Part shown: positions 42,695-50,538 of the stretch, in pieces
How positions within the stretch are numbered: position 1 is the stretch's first letter
Layout of the letters: each line of letters begins with the position of its first letter
Source: Bacteroidota bacterium
GTDB lineage: Bacteria; Bacteroidota; Bacteroidia; Chitinophagales; Saprospiraceae
Assembly (NCBI GenBank): GCA_017857395.1
Contig: JAFMDF010000008.1
Span: 1-64,000, forward strand
Direction of reading: 5' to 3'
DNA: 64,000 bases
Translations under genes and position numbers: made by a program
The notes under the pieces: model-generated
The model's database searches: none
Told to the model about the DNA's origin: nothing
The model's input: the letters and a program-made list of their open reading frames with translations, nothing else

Positions 42695-45538
42695 TTGATT
42701 AATATGCTACTACTTTTGTCACATTGGATTTTTGAATTAATGGGTAAACTTCACCCCTTATTGGTGCATTTCCCAATTGGTTTATTAATTGGTGCTTTTG
42801 TTCTGGAAGGAATTGCTCGTTTTCAAAAACAAGAAAACAAGTATGTGGGTATGATTTATTTAGGGGCAACTTCTGCCCTTATCGCTGCGATTATGGGGCA
42901 ATTATTAGCACAATCGGGCGATTATCAAGGGGATTTAATCAACCAACATCAATGGCTAGGTTGGGGAACAGTTGGATTGTCTCTATTGACTACTTGGATG
43001 TATTGGAATCGAGTAAAATTGCCCAAAAGACTACCTTTTATTGCTTTAGGATTTACTTGTATAAGTTTGAGTTTTGCAGGACATTTTGGTGCGACCATCA
43101 CGCATGGGGAAGACTATTTAAAAATAAATACCAATTCAACCCAATCACATGTAGCGAATGCTATCAATATCCAAAAATGGACGACCCAAGATAGTTTTTC
43201 TACTACCGAATTATCCAGTTTAAACCTTGAAGTTCGGGGCATTTTCGCCCATCATTGTTACCAATGTCATAGCACTGCCAAAAGAAAAGGAGGTTTAGCT
43301 TTAGACCACGAAGCAGGCGTCTTTGCAGGTGGAGATAGTGGAGAAATTTTAATCAAAGGAGCTTCCGAAAAAAGTGAAATCATTAGACGGTTAAAATTAC
43401 CTCGGGACCATGAAGAAGCAATGCCCCAAAAAGGGAAAGTATTGCCTCCCAATTCTATTGAATTAATCAGTCTTTGGATTGATAAAGGGGCTTATTGGGC
43501 AGACGAAGGCTTTAAGGTTTTTCGAGAAGCACCAGTCGCTTTATCCAAACCCGATTTACCACCAATTACTGATGAGTTTGACCATCCAATCGACCGTTTT
43601 GTCAATCAATATTTTAAAGAGAAGAACATCAAATGGGGTGAACCTATTGACGATTATCGTTTTATTAGAAGGGCATATTTAGATGTGATTGGTTTATTGC
43701 CGAGACCAGTTGAAGTTAACGAATTCGTTCAAAATACTTCGCCGAATAAACGGAACGAGTTAATTAAAAACCTATTAGCAGATAAAGAAAATTACACCCA
43801 GCATTGGCTAAGTTTCTGGAATGATTTATTGCGAAATGATTATTCTGGACCAGGCTTTATTACAAATGGCAGAAAGCAGATTACCAATTGGTTGTATCAA
43901 TCCTTATACGAAGGAAAACCCTATAACCAAATGGTCGAAGAATTAATTAGCCCTACAGAAGAATCAGAAGGTTTTATCCAAGGCATTCAATGGCGTGGGG
44001 TAGTGAATGCGAGTCAACGAGTGGAATTGCAAGCGGCTCAAAATATTTCTCAATCTTTACTGGGTTTAAATCTAAAATGTGCCTCTTGTCATAATAGTTT
44101 TGTCAATAATCTTACCTTAGACCAAGCTTATGGATTTGCCAATATTTTTGCAGATTCAACCTTGGAAATTTATCGTTGTGATAAGCCAACAGGCAGATAT
44201 ACAGGCACCGCTTTTATTTACCCCGAATTAGGCGAAGTCATGGCAGATAGTTTAGTGGATAGATTACGGCAATTGGCAGATATAATCAGCCAACCTAAAA
44301 ATGGTCGCCTATATCGAACCTTGGTCAATCGCTATTGGGATAAATTATTTGGAAGAGGCATTATTGCGCCTGTGGACGAAATGGATAAATTGCCTTGGAA
44401 TCAGGCTTTATTAGATTGGTTAGCGGCAGATTTTATTGAAAACGGTTATTCGATTCCGCATTTATTGGAAAGGATAATGACTTCTAAAGCTTATCAATTG
44501 CCCGCCTTTAATTATGATTCGCCGTATTATATAGCTAGTGAAAAGTTTGTTTTTCAAGGGCCTACTCCTCGTAGATTAGCAGCTGAACAATTTGCAGATG
44601 CGCTAAGTCAAACGGTGAATCCTTTGTATTACGGAGTCGCTTATTTACCTGATAACCCACCTTTTCCTGCTCAATGGATTTGGTATCAAGACCGAAAATT
44701 AGACCGAAGAAGTTTGCCTGAACCGGGCGAACGTTTTTTTAGGAAATCTTTTAATTTGGAATCAACTAAACCTATTCAATCTGCAACAGTTATAGTGACG
44801 GCTGACCATAGTTTTGAATGCTATTTCAACGAGCAAAAAATAGGGCAGGGGGCAGATTGGCGACAGGTTCAACGCTATTCCATTCCAGTAAATGTTATTC
44901 AATCTGAAAATGTCATTGCTGTCAAAGGCAATAATGATGGCACTTTGCCCAATCCAGCAGGCTTATTATTTGCACTAAGAATTACTTATGCAGATAGTTC
45001 GCAGCAATATATTTATTCAGACAAATCATGGGCGACTACTAATGAACAACCAGCAGAGAGCTGGACTAGTTTGGATTTTGCCGAAACCGATTGGAAAGGT
45101 GTTTCTAGAAGAAATGCGACAAGCTCCCATTGGGGTAAATTAGTTGATTTTGCTTATGAAAATGAAACCAATCAATCTGATTTTGCTAGAGCCTCTTTAG
45201 TCAAATTAGACCCTTTTATGAAAACCTTGGGTCGGCCTACAAGAGAAAATGTAGCGACGACTAGAGAAGGAAATGCGACATTATTGCAAGCCTTGATGTT
45301 AACCAATAATGATTTTTTATATCAACATATTCAGGAAGGGGCTGCTAAATTATTGGCAGCAACGAATAATGATATGGAAGTCTTAATTAAGGATTTTTAT
45401 CAAAATGCTTTAGGAAGAGTACCTAGTCAAAAAGAGCAAACAACTATTTTAAAACTACTTAAGAATCAATCAAAGCAGGAAGTCGTGGAAGATTTGATTT
45501 GGTCGGTTATTATATTGCCTGAATTTCAGTTTTTATAA
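42695..45538 (+). CDS. Membrane-anchored PSCyt1-DUF1549-DUF1553 cytochrome-like protein
   Basis: A 947-residue protein. The first ~130 residues form a four-helix membrane domain like DUF2231, with histidines H20, H25, H85, H130 and H137 in or near the helices (LHPLLVHFPIGLL, GHFGATITHGED), suggesting b-type heme binding. A PSCyt1 domain follows with CYQCH at 188-192, then DUF1549 with a second CASCH near 465, and DUF1553. Between the last parts lies an inserted beta-sandwich (about 685-800). The other member in this window (7195-10455) is a lipoprotein with LamG instead. The partner DUF1501 begins 27 bp after the stop, and a Gfo/Idh/MocA gene follows, a repeat of the 5621-12024 organisation. 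Electron transfer across the membrane is a plausible inference. Confidence 0.87.
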   Translation: MINMLLLLSHWIFELMGKLHPLLVHFPIGLLIGAFVLEGIARFQKQENKYVGMIYLGATSALIAAIMGQLLAQSGDYQGDLINQHQWLGWGTVGLSLLTTWMYWNRVKLPKRLPFIALGFTCISLSFAGHFGATITHGEDYLKINTNSTQSHVANAINIQKWTTQDSFSTTELSSLNLEVRGIFAHHCYQCHSTAKRKGGLALDHEAGVFAGGDSGEILIKGASEKSEIIRRLKLPRDHEEAMPQKGKVLPPNSIELISLWIDKGAYWADEGFKVFREAPVALSKPDLPPITDEFDHPIDRFVNQYFKEKNIKWGEPIDDYRFIRRAYLDVIGLLPRPVEVNEFVQNTSPNKRNELIKNLLADKENYTQHWLSFWNDLLRNDYSGPGFITNGRKQITNWLYQSLYEGKPYNQMVEELISPTEESEGFIQGIQWRGVVNASQRVELQAAQNISQSLLGLNLKCASCHNSFVNNLTLDQAYGFANIFADSTLEIYRCDKPTGRYTGTAFIYPELGEVMADSLVDRLRQLADIISQPKNGRLYRTLVNRYWDKLFGRGIIAPVDEMDKLPWNQALLDWLAADFIENGYSIPHLLERIMTSKAYQLPAFNYDSPYYIASEKFVFQGPTPRRLAAEQFADALSQTVNPLYYGVAYLPDNPPFPAQWIWYQDRKLDRRSLPEPGERFFRKSFNLESTKPIQSATVIVTADHSFECYFNEQKIGQGADWRQVQRYSIPVNVIQSENVIAVKGNNDGTLPNPAGLLFALRITYADSSQQYIYSDKSWATTNEQPAESWTSLDFAETDWKGVSRRNATSSHWGKLVDFAYENETNQSDFARASLVKLDPFMKTLGRPTRENVATTREGNATLLQALMLTNNDFLYQHIQEGAAKLLAATNNDMEVLIKDFYQNALGRVPSQKEQTTILKLLKNQSKQEVVEDLIWSVIILPEFQFL

Positions 45539-45565
45539 CTCAATTTTATTCAAAAACAACAAAAA

Positions 45566-47008
45566 ATGGATAGCACAAATGAACTAAATCGCCGCCAATT
45601 CCTACAAAAAATGCAGCAAGCCAGTATTGCTGCGATGGGCGCATCTGTCTCAACTATTCCATTTTTAAATGCTTGTACGCCCTCAAATACTAGAAAGTCT
45701 ACTGCTGATGCCGTCATTTTACTTTGGATGGCTGGCGGTATGTGTCATACCGAAACCTTTGACCCAAAGCGATATACGCCCTTTGAAAAAGGGATGGAAA
45801 GCAAAAAGGTCATTAGTACCTTTAAATCAATTCCGACTGCTTTAGATGGGGTTTCATTTTCCGAAGGACTAGAAAATATTGCTGGAATCATGGATAAAGG
45901 GATCTTGATTCGTTCTTATAGAGCAGCAGATTTAGGGCATATTTTGCATACCCGACACCAGTATCATTGGCATACTTGTTATGAACCACCACAATCGGTA
46001 CAGCCTCCTCATATTGGCGCATGGATTGCCAAAGAATTAGGCCCTAAAAATCCAGTTATTCCGCCGTTTATTGATATTGGACAACGATTTACCGTAGGAG
46101 AGGCAGAAGAACTTAAAGCCTTCCATTCCGCAGGTTTTTTAGGGAGCGAATTTGGCCCATTTATTATCCCAGAACCCGATAGAGGCTTGGCAAGTGTGTC
46201 GCCACCAAAAGGGATGAATTTAACCCGTTTTGAGAGCAGAAATAAGTTGTATAAAGAATTGGTTAAAAATAGTCCCTTTGAAAACTTTGGTAGCAATTAC
46301 CAAAAAGAATCTTTAATGCGGTCTATGGAAAAAGCTTATGAATTGCTAAAATCACCTGAGGCGGAAGCGTTTGATTTAAGCAAAGAACCAAAAGAAATTT
46401 ATGATAAATATAATACAGGAAGATTTGGTTTAGGTTGTTTGCAAGCTCGTCGATTGGTGGAGAATGGCGCTAGATTTATTAGTGTAACGACCGAATATGT
46501 GCCCTTTTTTGGTTGGGATACGCATGAAAATGGGCATACTAGATTACGAGACATGAAAGCTCAAATCGACCAACCTATTGCCCAATTAATCAAAGATTTG
46601 GAAGAACGAGGCTTGTTGGATAGTACTTTGGTGATTCTAGCAAGTGAATTTAGTCGAGATATGTTGGTAGAAGGGCGACCGGGGCAGACGGTAAAAGACC
46701 AGGTCCAAGTACCAGATAATATTGATAATTTGAAGCAATATGGAATGCACCGACATTTTACGGATGGTTGTTCCCTTTTAATGTGGGGCGGCGGTATCAA
46801 AAAAGGCTATGTTCATGGCGAAACTGCTGTGGAACGTCCTTTTAAGGCGATAACAGAACCTGTGGTGATTGATGAAATCCATCAAAGTATTTATCATGCC
46901 TTAGGCATTCCGCCAGAAACCAATTATGAAATAGAAAAACGGCCTTTTTATACAACTCCTGATGGGGAGGGGAAGGTTATCAAAGATATTTTTGAGAAGT
47001 TTAGTTAG
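45566..47008 (+). CDS. DUF1501 Tat-exported protein
   Basis: A 480-residue DUF1501 family protein, paralogous to 10576-12024. Tat leader NRRQFLQKMQQASIA (residues 8-22); a possible lipoprotein Cys in LNAC. Family blocks are VILLWMAGGMCHTETFDPK, FSEGLENIA, IGAWIAKELG and MWGGGIKKGYVHGETA. It belongs to the alkaline-phosphatase/sulfatase-fold superfamily. It follows the cytochrome gene with 27 bp, so the two are cotranscribed and probably form a functional pair. No catalytic role is established. Confidence 0.9.
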   Translation: MDSTNELNRRQFLQKMQQASIAAMGASVSTIPFLNACTPSNTRKSTADAVILLWMAGGMCHTETFDPKRYTPFEKGMESKKVISTFKSIPTALDGVSFSEGLENIAGIMDKGILIRSYRAADLGHILHTRHQYHWHTCYEPPQSVQPPHIGAWIAKELGPKNPVIPPFIDIGQRFTVGEAEELKAFHSAGFLGSEFGPFIIPEPDRGLASVSPPKGMNLTRFESRNKLYKELVKNSPFENFGSNYQKESLMRSMEKAYELLKSPEAEAFDLSKEPKEIYDKYNTGRFGLGCLQARRLVENGARFISVTTEYVPFFGWDTHENGHTRLRDMKAQIDQPIAQLIKDLEERGLLDSTLVILASEFSRDMLVEGRPGQTVKDQVQVPDNIDNLKQYGMHRHFTDGCSLLMWGGGIKKGYVHGETAVERPFKAITEPVVIDEIHQSIYHALGIPPETNYEIEKRPFYTTPDGEGKVIKDIFEKFS

Positions 47009-47052
47009 TAGTTATGAAAGTATAAAATTAAGTATAAAAATGAAAATTGTGA

Positions 47053-47072
47053 ACCATTTAATTTTAAATGGT
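47053..47072. repeat. Short AT-rich palindrome
   Basis: accatttaattttaaatggt, a 9-bp stem, lies 45 bp past the stop of 45566-47008. A weak terminator-like hairpin; no T run. A second palindrome, cgttaacgttaacg at 47145-47158, lies just before the next gene. Confidence 0.4.
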
Positions 47073-47191
47073 GTAGAAAACGACGCTAAAAAAGGTGCAT
47101 TAAGATATTAGGATAAATCAAAAACTTAACTATCTTCGCTACAGCGTTAACGTTAACGGAAATTATTCGTCGCTTCTAAAATCAAAATATA

Positions 47192-48592
47192 ATGAAAGAT
47201 TTATCAAGAAGAAAATTTTTAGCTTCTGTCAGTATGTTGGCAGCAGGTTGTGCGGTTTCAACGCCAGCTCATTTGATGCCTGCACCGAATCAAAAATTAA
47301 AAGTCGCTTTAGTCGGAACAGGTATTAGAGGCTCTAGTTTTTGGGGAAAAAGATTAGTGGACCAATATTCCGATATTTTAGAATTTGTGGGCTTGAGCGA
47401 TATTAACCCTGGGCGGATGGAAGGGGTGAAAAAGTATATGGGCGTGACTTGTCCGACTTTTACGGATTTTGACAAAATGATTAGCCAGGCCAAGCCAGAT
47501 TTAGTTATTGTCACTACCAAAGATTCTACCCACCACGAATTTATTATCAAAGGGTTGGAAAGTGGTTGTGATGTATTGACCGAAAAGCCTTTGACGACGG
47601 ACGAATTTAAGTGTCAACAGATTTTAGATGCAGAGAAGAAATCTAGTAAAAATTTAATTGTAGGATTCAATTATCGTTGGAGTCCTTATATGACCAAAAT
47701 AAAAGAATTATTGCATAATGGCGCAATTGGCAAGGTCACTTCCGTTGATTTTCATTGGTATTTAAATACGTATCATGGTGCGTCTTATTTTAGAAGATGG
47801 CATGGTTTAAAAGATTCTGGTGGTACGCTTTGGGTGCATAAAGCCACCCATCATTTTGATTTGTTAAACTGGTGGCTGGATTCTGACCCATCGGAAGTTT
47901 TTGCTTATGGAGCCTTAGAACATTATGGGCATAATGGAAAATTTAGAGGAACCAACTGCCGAACTTGTGACCATAAAAAAGAATGTAAATTTTACTGGGA
48001 TATTACAAAGAGTGAATCTTCCATGCGGCTATATGTGGAGCATGAAAAACATGATGGCTATCTCAGAGATGCTTGTCTTTTCCGCCCAGAAATTGATATT
48101 TATGATAAAATGTCCGCTCAAATAAAATATGCGAATGATGTAGTGGTCAATTATTCGCTAACAACTTATTCTCCTTATGAAGGCTGGAAAATTGCTTTTA
48201 ATGGAACGGACGGACGGATTGAAGCTTGGCTGGATATTCCTTATTTTGAAAATTCGCAAATGAGCCAAGCAGAACTCCATGCAGCGGAAATGAATCAAGG
48301 TGGTGCGAAAGAACTGGAAACCAAACCATTGATTTTGCATAAAAACTGGAATGATTTTGAACCCATCAAAGTCAGTTACGAGCGAAAGGGACATGGCGGG
48401 GGAGACCAACGCCTACAAGATAAAATCTTTAAAAACCCTAATAATCCTGACCCTTTAAGTCATGGTGCTGGTCTGCGAGATGGAGCGATGTCAATTTTAA
48501 TTGGGATTGCTGCTCGTCGAAGTATTGAACAAGGAAAACCTATTCGGATTGAAGATTTGACGGATTTGGAACCGCAGGCTAAAAGAATTTAA
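47192..48592 (+). CDS. Tat-exported Gfo/Idh/MocA oxidoreductase with a four-Cys cluster
   Basis: A 466-residue protein. Tat leader SRRKFLASVS at residues 5-14; Rossmann start KVALVGTGIRGSSF near 37-50; EKPLTTDE near 131-138. The C-terminal domain has an unusual Cys pattern: C256, C259, C265 and C295 (C-x2-C-x5-C-x29-C: NCRTCDHKKEC then RDAC). This suggests a Zn or Fe-S site. The enzyme should use a nicotinamide cofactor bound before export. It completes the second cytochrome/DUF1501/oxidoreductase triplet. The stop is immediately followed, in the same frame, by a sulfatase C-terminal remnant. Substrate is unknown. Confidence 0.88.
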   Translation: MKDLSRRKFLASVSMLAAGCAVSTPAHLMPAPNQKLKVALVGTGIRGSSFWGKRLVDQYSDILEFVGLSDINPGRMEGVKKYMGVTCPTFTDFDKMISQAKPDLVIVTTKDSTHHEFIIKGLESGCDVLTEKPLTTDEFKCQQILDAEKKSSKNLIVGFNYRWSPYMTKIKELLHNGAIGKVTSVDFHWYLNTYHGASYFRRWHGLKDSGGTLWVHKATHHFDLLNWWLDSDPSEVFAYGALEHYGHNGKFRGTNCRTCDHKKECKFYWDITKSESSMRLYVEHEKHDGYLRDACLFRPEIDIYDKMSAQIKYANDVVVNYSLTTYSPYEGWKIAFNGTDGRIEAWLDIPYFENSQMSQAELHAAEMNQGGAKELETKPLILHKNWNDFEPIKVSYERKGHGGGDQRLQDKIFKNPNNPDPLSHGAGLRDGAMSILIGIAARRSIEQGKPIRIEDLTDLEPQAKRI

Positions 48593-48610
48593 GTAAGAGC
48601 TTGTTTCTCG

Positions 48611-48766
48611 GATAATCTAGCACCGTGGTCTTTATATGATATGACAAAGGGCAAAACAGAAACGACTAATTTAGTTGACCAATATCCAGCTATTTCAAAA
48701 GATTTGGAAAGGGAATTTTATCAATGGTTGGAAACACCAACCCATACAAAAAATCGAACCCGTTGA
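48611..48766 (+). pseudogene. C-terminal remnant of a sulfatase
   Basis: The frame that continues after the stop of 47192-48592 reads DNLAPWSLYDMTKGKTETTN, then LVDQYPAISKDLEREFYQWL and ends in a stop at 48764-48766. This matches the final segment of arylsulfatases (a W-x-LYD motif followed by the closing helices). There is no start codon, catalytic domain or leader. I infer a truncated remnant left after a deletion that joined it to the oxidoreductase gene's downstream region. Confidence 0.7.
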
Positions 48767-48837
48767 TTTACAAATCAAATATAGCGTTTAAATTAAGTAC
48801 AAATAAGTCTTATTAAACGTCGAGATAAATCTAAAAT

Positions 48838-50376
48838 ATGAAAAAGCAAATAAATCGTTTCCTAGTCCTGATATTGATAGCAAGCATAAACATTCAGCAA
48901 GCAAAAGCAGATGTAAAACTTCCTGCCATTATTAGCTCGAATATGGTACTGCAACAAAATGCCGAAGTAACTATTTGGGGCTGGGCAAAATCTAAAGAAA
49001 AGATTACGATAACGAGTAGTTGGAATAAAAAAAAGGTAAAAACTAAAGCGGATAGAGATGGAAAATGGAGCGTAGCTTTAAAAACGCCTAAAGCTGGAGA
49101 GAATTATCGGCTGACCATTAAGGGAAAGAATAAAATTGAACTAGAAAACATCTTAATGGGGGATATTTGGGTTTGTTCTGGTCAATCTAATATGGATAGA
49201 GTATTGGGTTTGCAAAGAGGACAAAAGCCTATTATTAATTTTTGGGAAGCATCCCAACAAGCCAATCATCCAGAAATTCGATTTTTTAGGGTAAAAAGGG
49301 CTTTAGCTGATACGCCTCAGACTGATGTGGAAGGAGAATGGGTGGTTTGTACGCCCGAAACCGTTTTGGAGTTTTCAGCCGTAGGTTATTTCTTTGGTAA
49401 AAAATTACACCAACAATTAGGGATTCCTATTGGCTTAATCCATACGGCATGGGGAGGAACACCTGTAGAAGGTTGGACTCGAAAATCTGATTTGGCCAAT
49501 GATTTTATGATTGAAAAAGAGCAAGATGAGCAAGCACGTTTTAAATTGGATAGTGCGGCCTATGCTAAGAATATGGAAGCGTTTGAAAAAGGATTTCTCA
49601 AAGAACGCCCTACAAGACCACCAAGTTTTTATGTAAAAAGTCGAAAACACCATCGAATTGGACATCTGTATAATGCCATGATTCATCCTTTAATTAACTA
49701 TGCCATTAAAGGAGCAATTTGGTATCAAGGAGAATCTAACCGAGGTTTTCCAGAACAATATAAACAGCTATTTCCGAATATGATTCAAACCTGGCGGAAG
49801 GATTGGGGAATAGGCGATTTTCCTTTTTATTTTGTACAAATTGCCCCCTATTATTATAATGGTGACTATGCGATTCCACATATCTGGGAGGCACAATATG
49901 AAGCACTCAAATTACCTCAAACAGGCATGGCATCGACTCAGGATATTGGTCAAATTTATGATATTCATCCACCAGAAAAGGAGGAAGTAGGTAGAAGATT
50001 GGCTTTAGTCGCTCTCAATCAAACTTATGGAAAATCGGAGATTGCTTATTCTGGTCCCGTTCTAAAAAATACAAAATACAATGGAAATCAAGTAATACTG
50101 GAATTTGACCCAATGGGCGGAGAGTTGTTTTCAGCAGGAAGTGGAATTGGCGGTATTTCTCCTTTTTATATAGCCGATGAATTTCAAGTTTTTCATCCAG
50201 CAAGAGTTGAACAAAAAGGGAATACGCTTACTTTAACAGCGGATGGAGTGGCAAAACCAATTGCGGTGCGGTATTTATGGAATGATAATGCCAATGCGAC
50301 TATTTTTAATAGTTATGGTTTGCCTGCTGCTGGATTTCGGACGGATGAATGGGTAGGTGCAAAGTATGTGGAATAA
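48838..50376 (+). CDS. Sialate O-acetylesterase-family carbohydrate esterase
   Basis: A 512-residue SGNH-type esterase with a signal peptide (residues 1-24, QQAKA). Motifs: catalytic Ser117 in CSGQSNMD; the final block DIHPPEKEEVGRRLAL near 374-385 holds the Asp/His pair. The SASA domain (PF03629) spans about 105-390; residues 25-100 form an N-terminal beta-sandwich (LPAIISSNMVLQQNAEVTIWGWA). It removes O-acetyl groups from sialic acid or other glycans and acts outside the cytoplasm. Gene order (esterase, double hydrolase, nagB, transporter, nagA) suggests use of acetylated amino sugar polymers. Confidence 0.92.
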   Translation: MKKQINRFLVLILIASINIQQAKADVKLPAIISSNMVLQQNAEVTIWGWAKSKEKITITSSWNKKKVKTKADRDGKWSVALKTPKAGENYRLTIKGKNKIELENILMGDIWVCSGQSNMDRVLGLQRGQKPIINFWEASQQANHPEIRFFRVKRALADTPQTDVEGEWVVCTPETVLEFSAVGYFFGKKLHQQLGIPIGLIHTAWGGTPVEGWTRKSDLANDFMIEKEQDEQARFKLDSAAYAKNMEAFEKGFLKERPTRPPSFYVKSRKHHRIGHLYNAMIHPLINYAIKGAIWYQGESNRGFPEQYKQLFPNMIQTWRKDWGIGDFPFYFVQIAPYYYNGDYAIPHIWEAQYEALKLPQTGMASTQDIGQIYDIHPPEKEEVGRRLALVALNQTYGKSEIAYSGPVLKNTKYNGNQVILEFDPMGGELFSAGSGIGGISPFYIADEFQVFHPARVEQKGNTLTLTADGVAKPIAVRYLWNDNANATIFNSYGLPAAGFRTDEWVGAKYVE

Positions 50377-50538
50377 GGAAATAATCTTTAATTAAGAAGG
50401 ATTATCCTATAAACTGTGTGCGCCTCTGTAATTTCTCTGCGTAATTTTTACTATATCAATTTTTTATCTGACGCTCTATTACGCTATAACTCATTTAAGG
50501 ACAAGCTATTGGGATGACCTCAATTAAGAATAGATAAC

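Noticed and set aside
47145-47158. cgttaacgttaacg considered as a regulator operator
   Set aside because: It is a single palindromic copy before 47192 with no second example, so it was only mentioned with the nearby hairpin.
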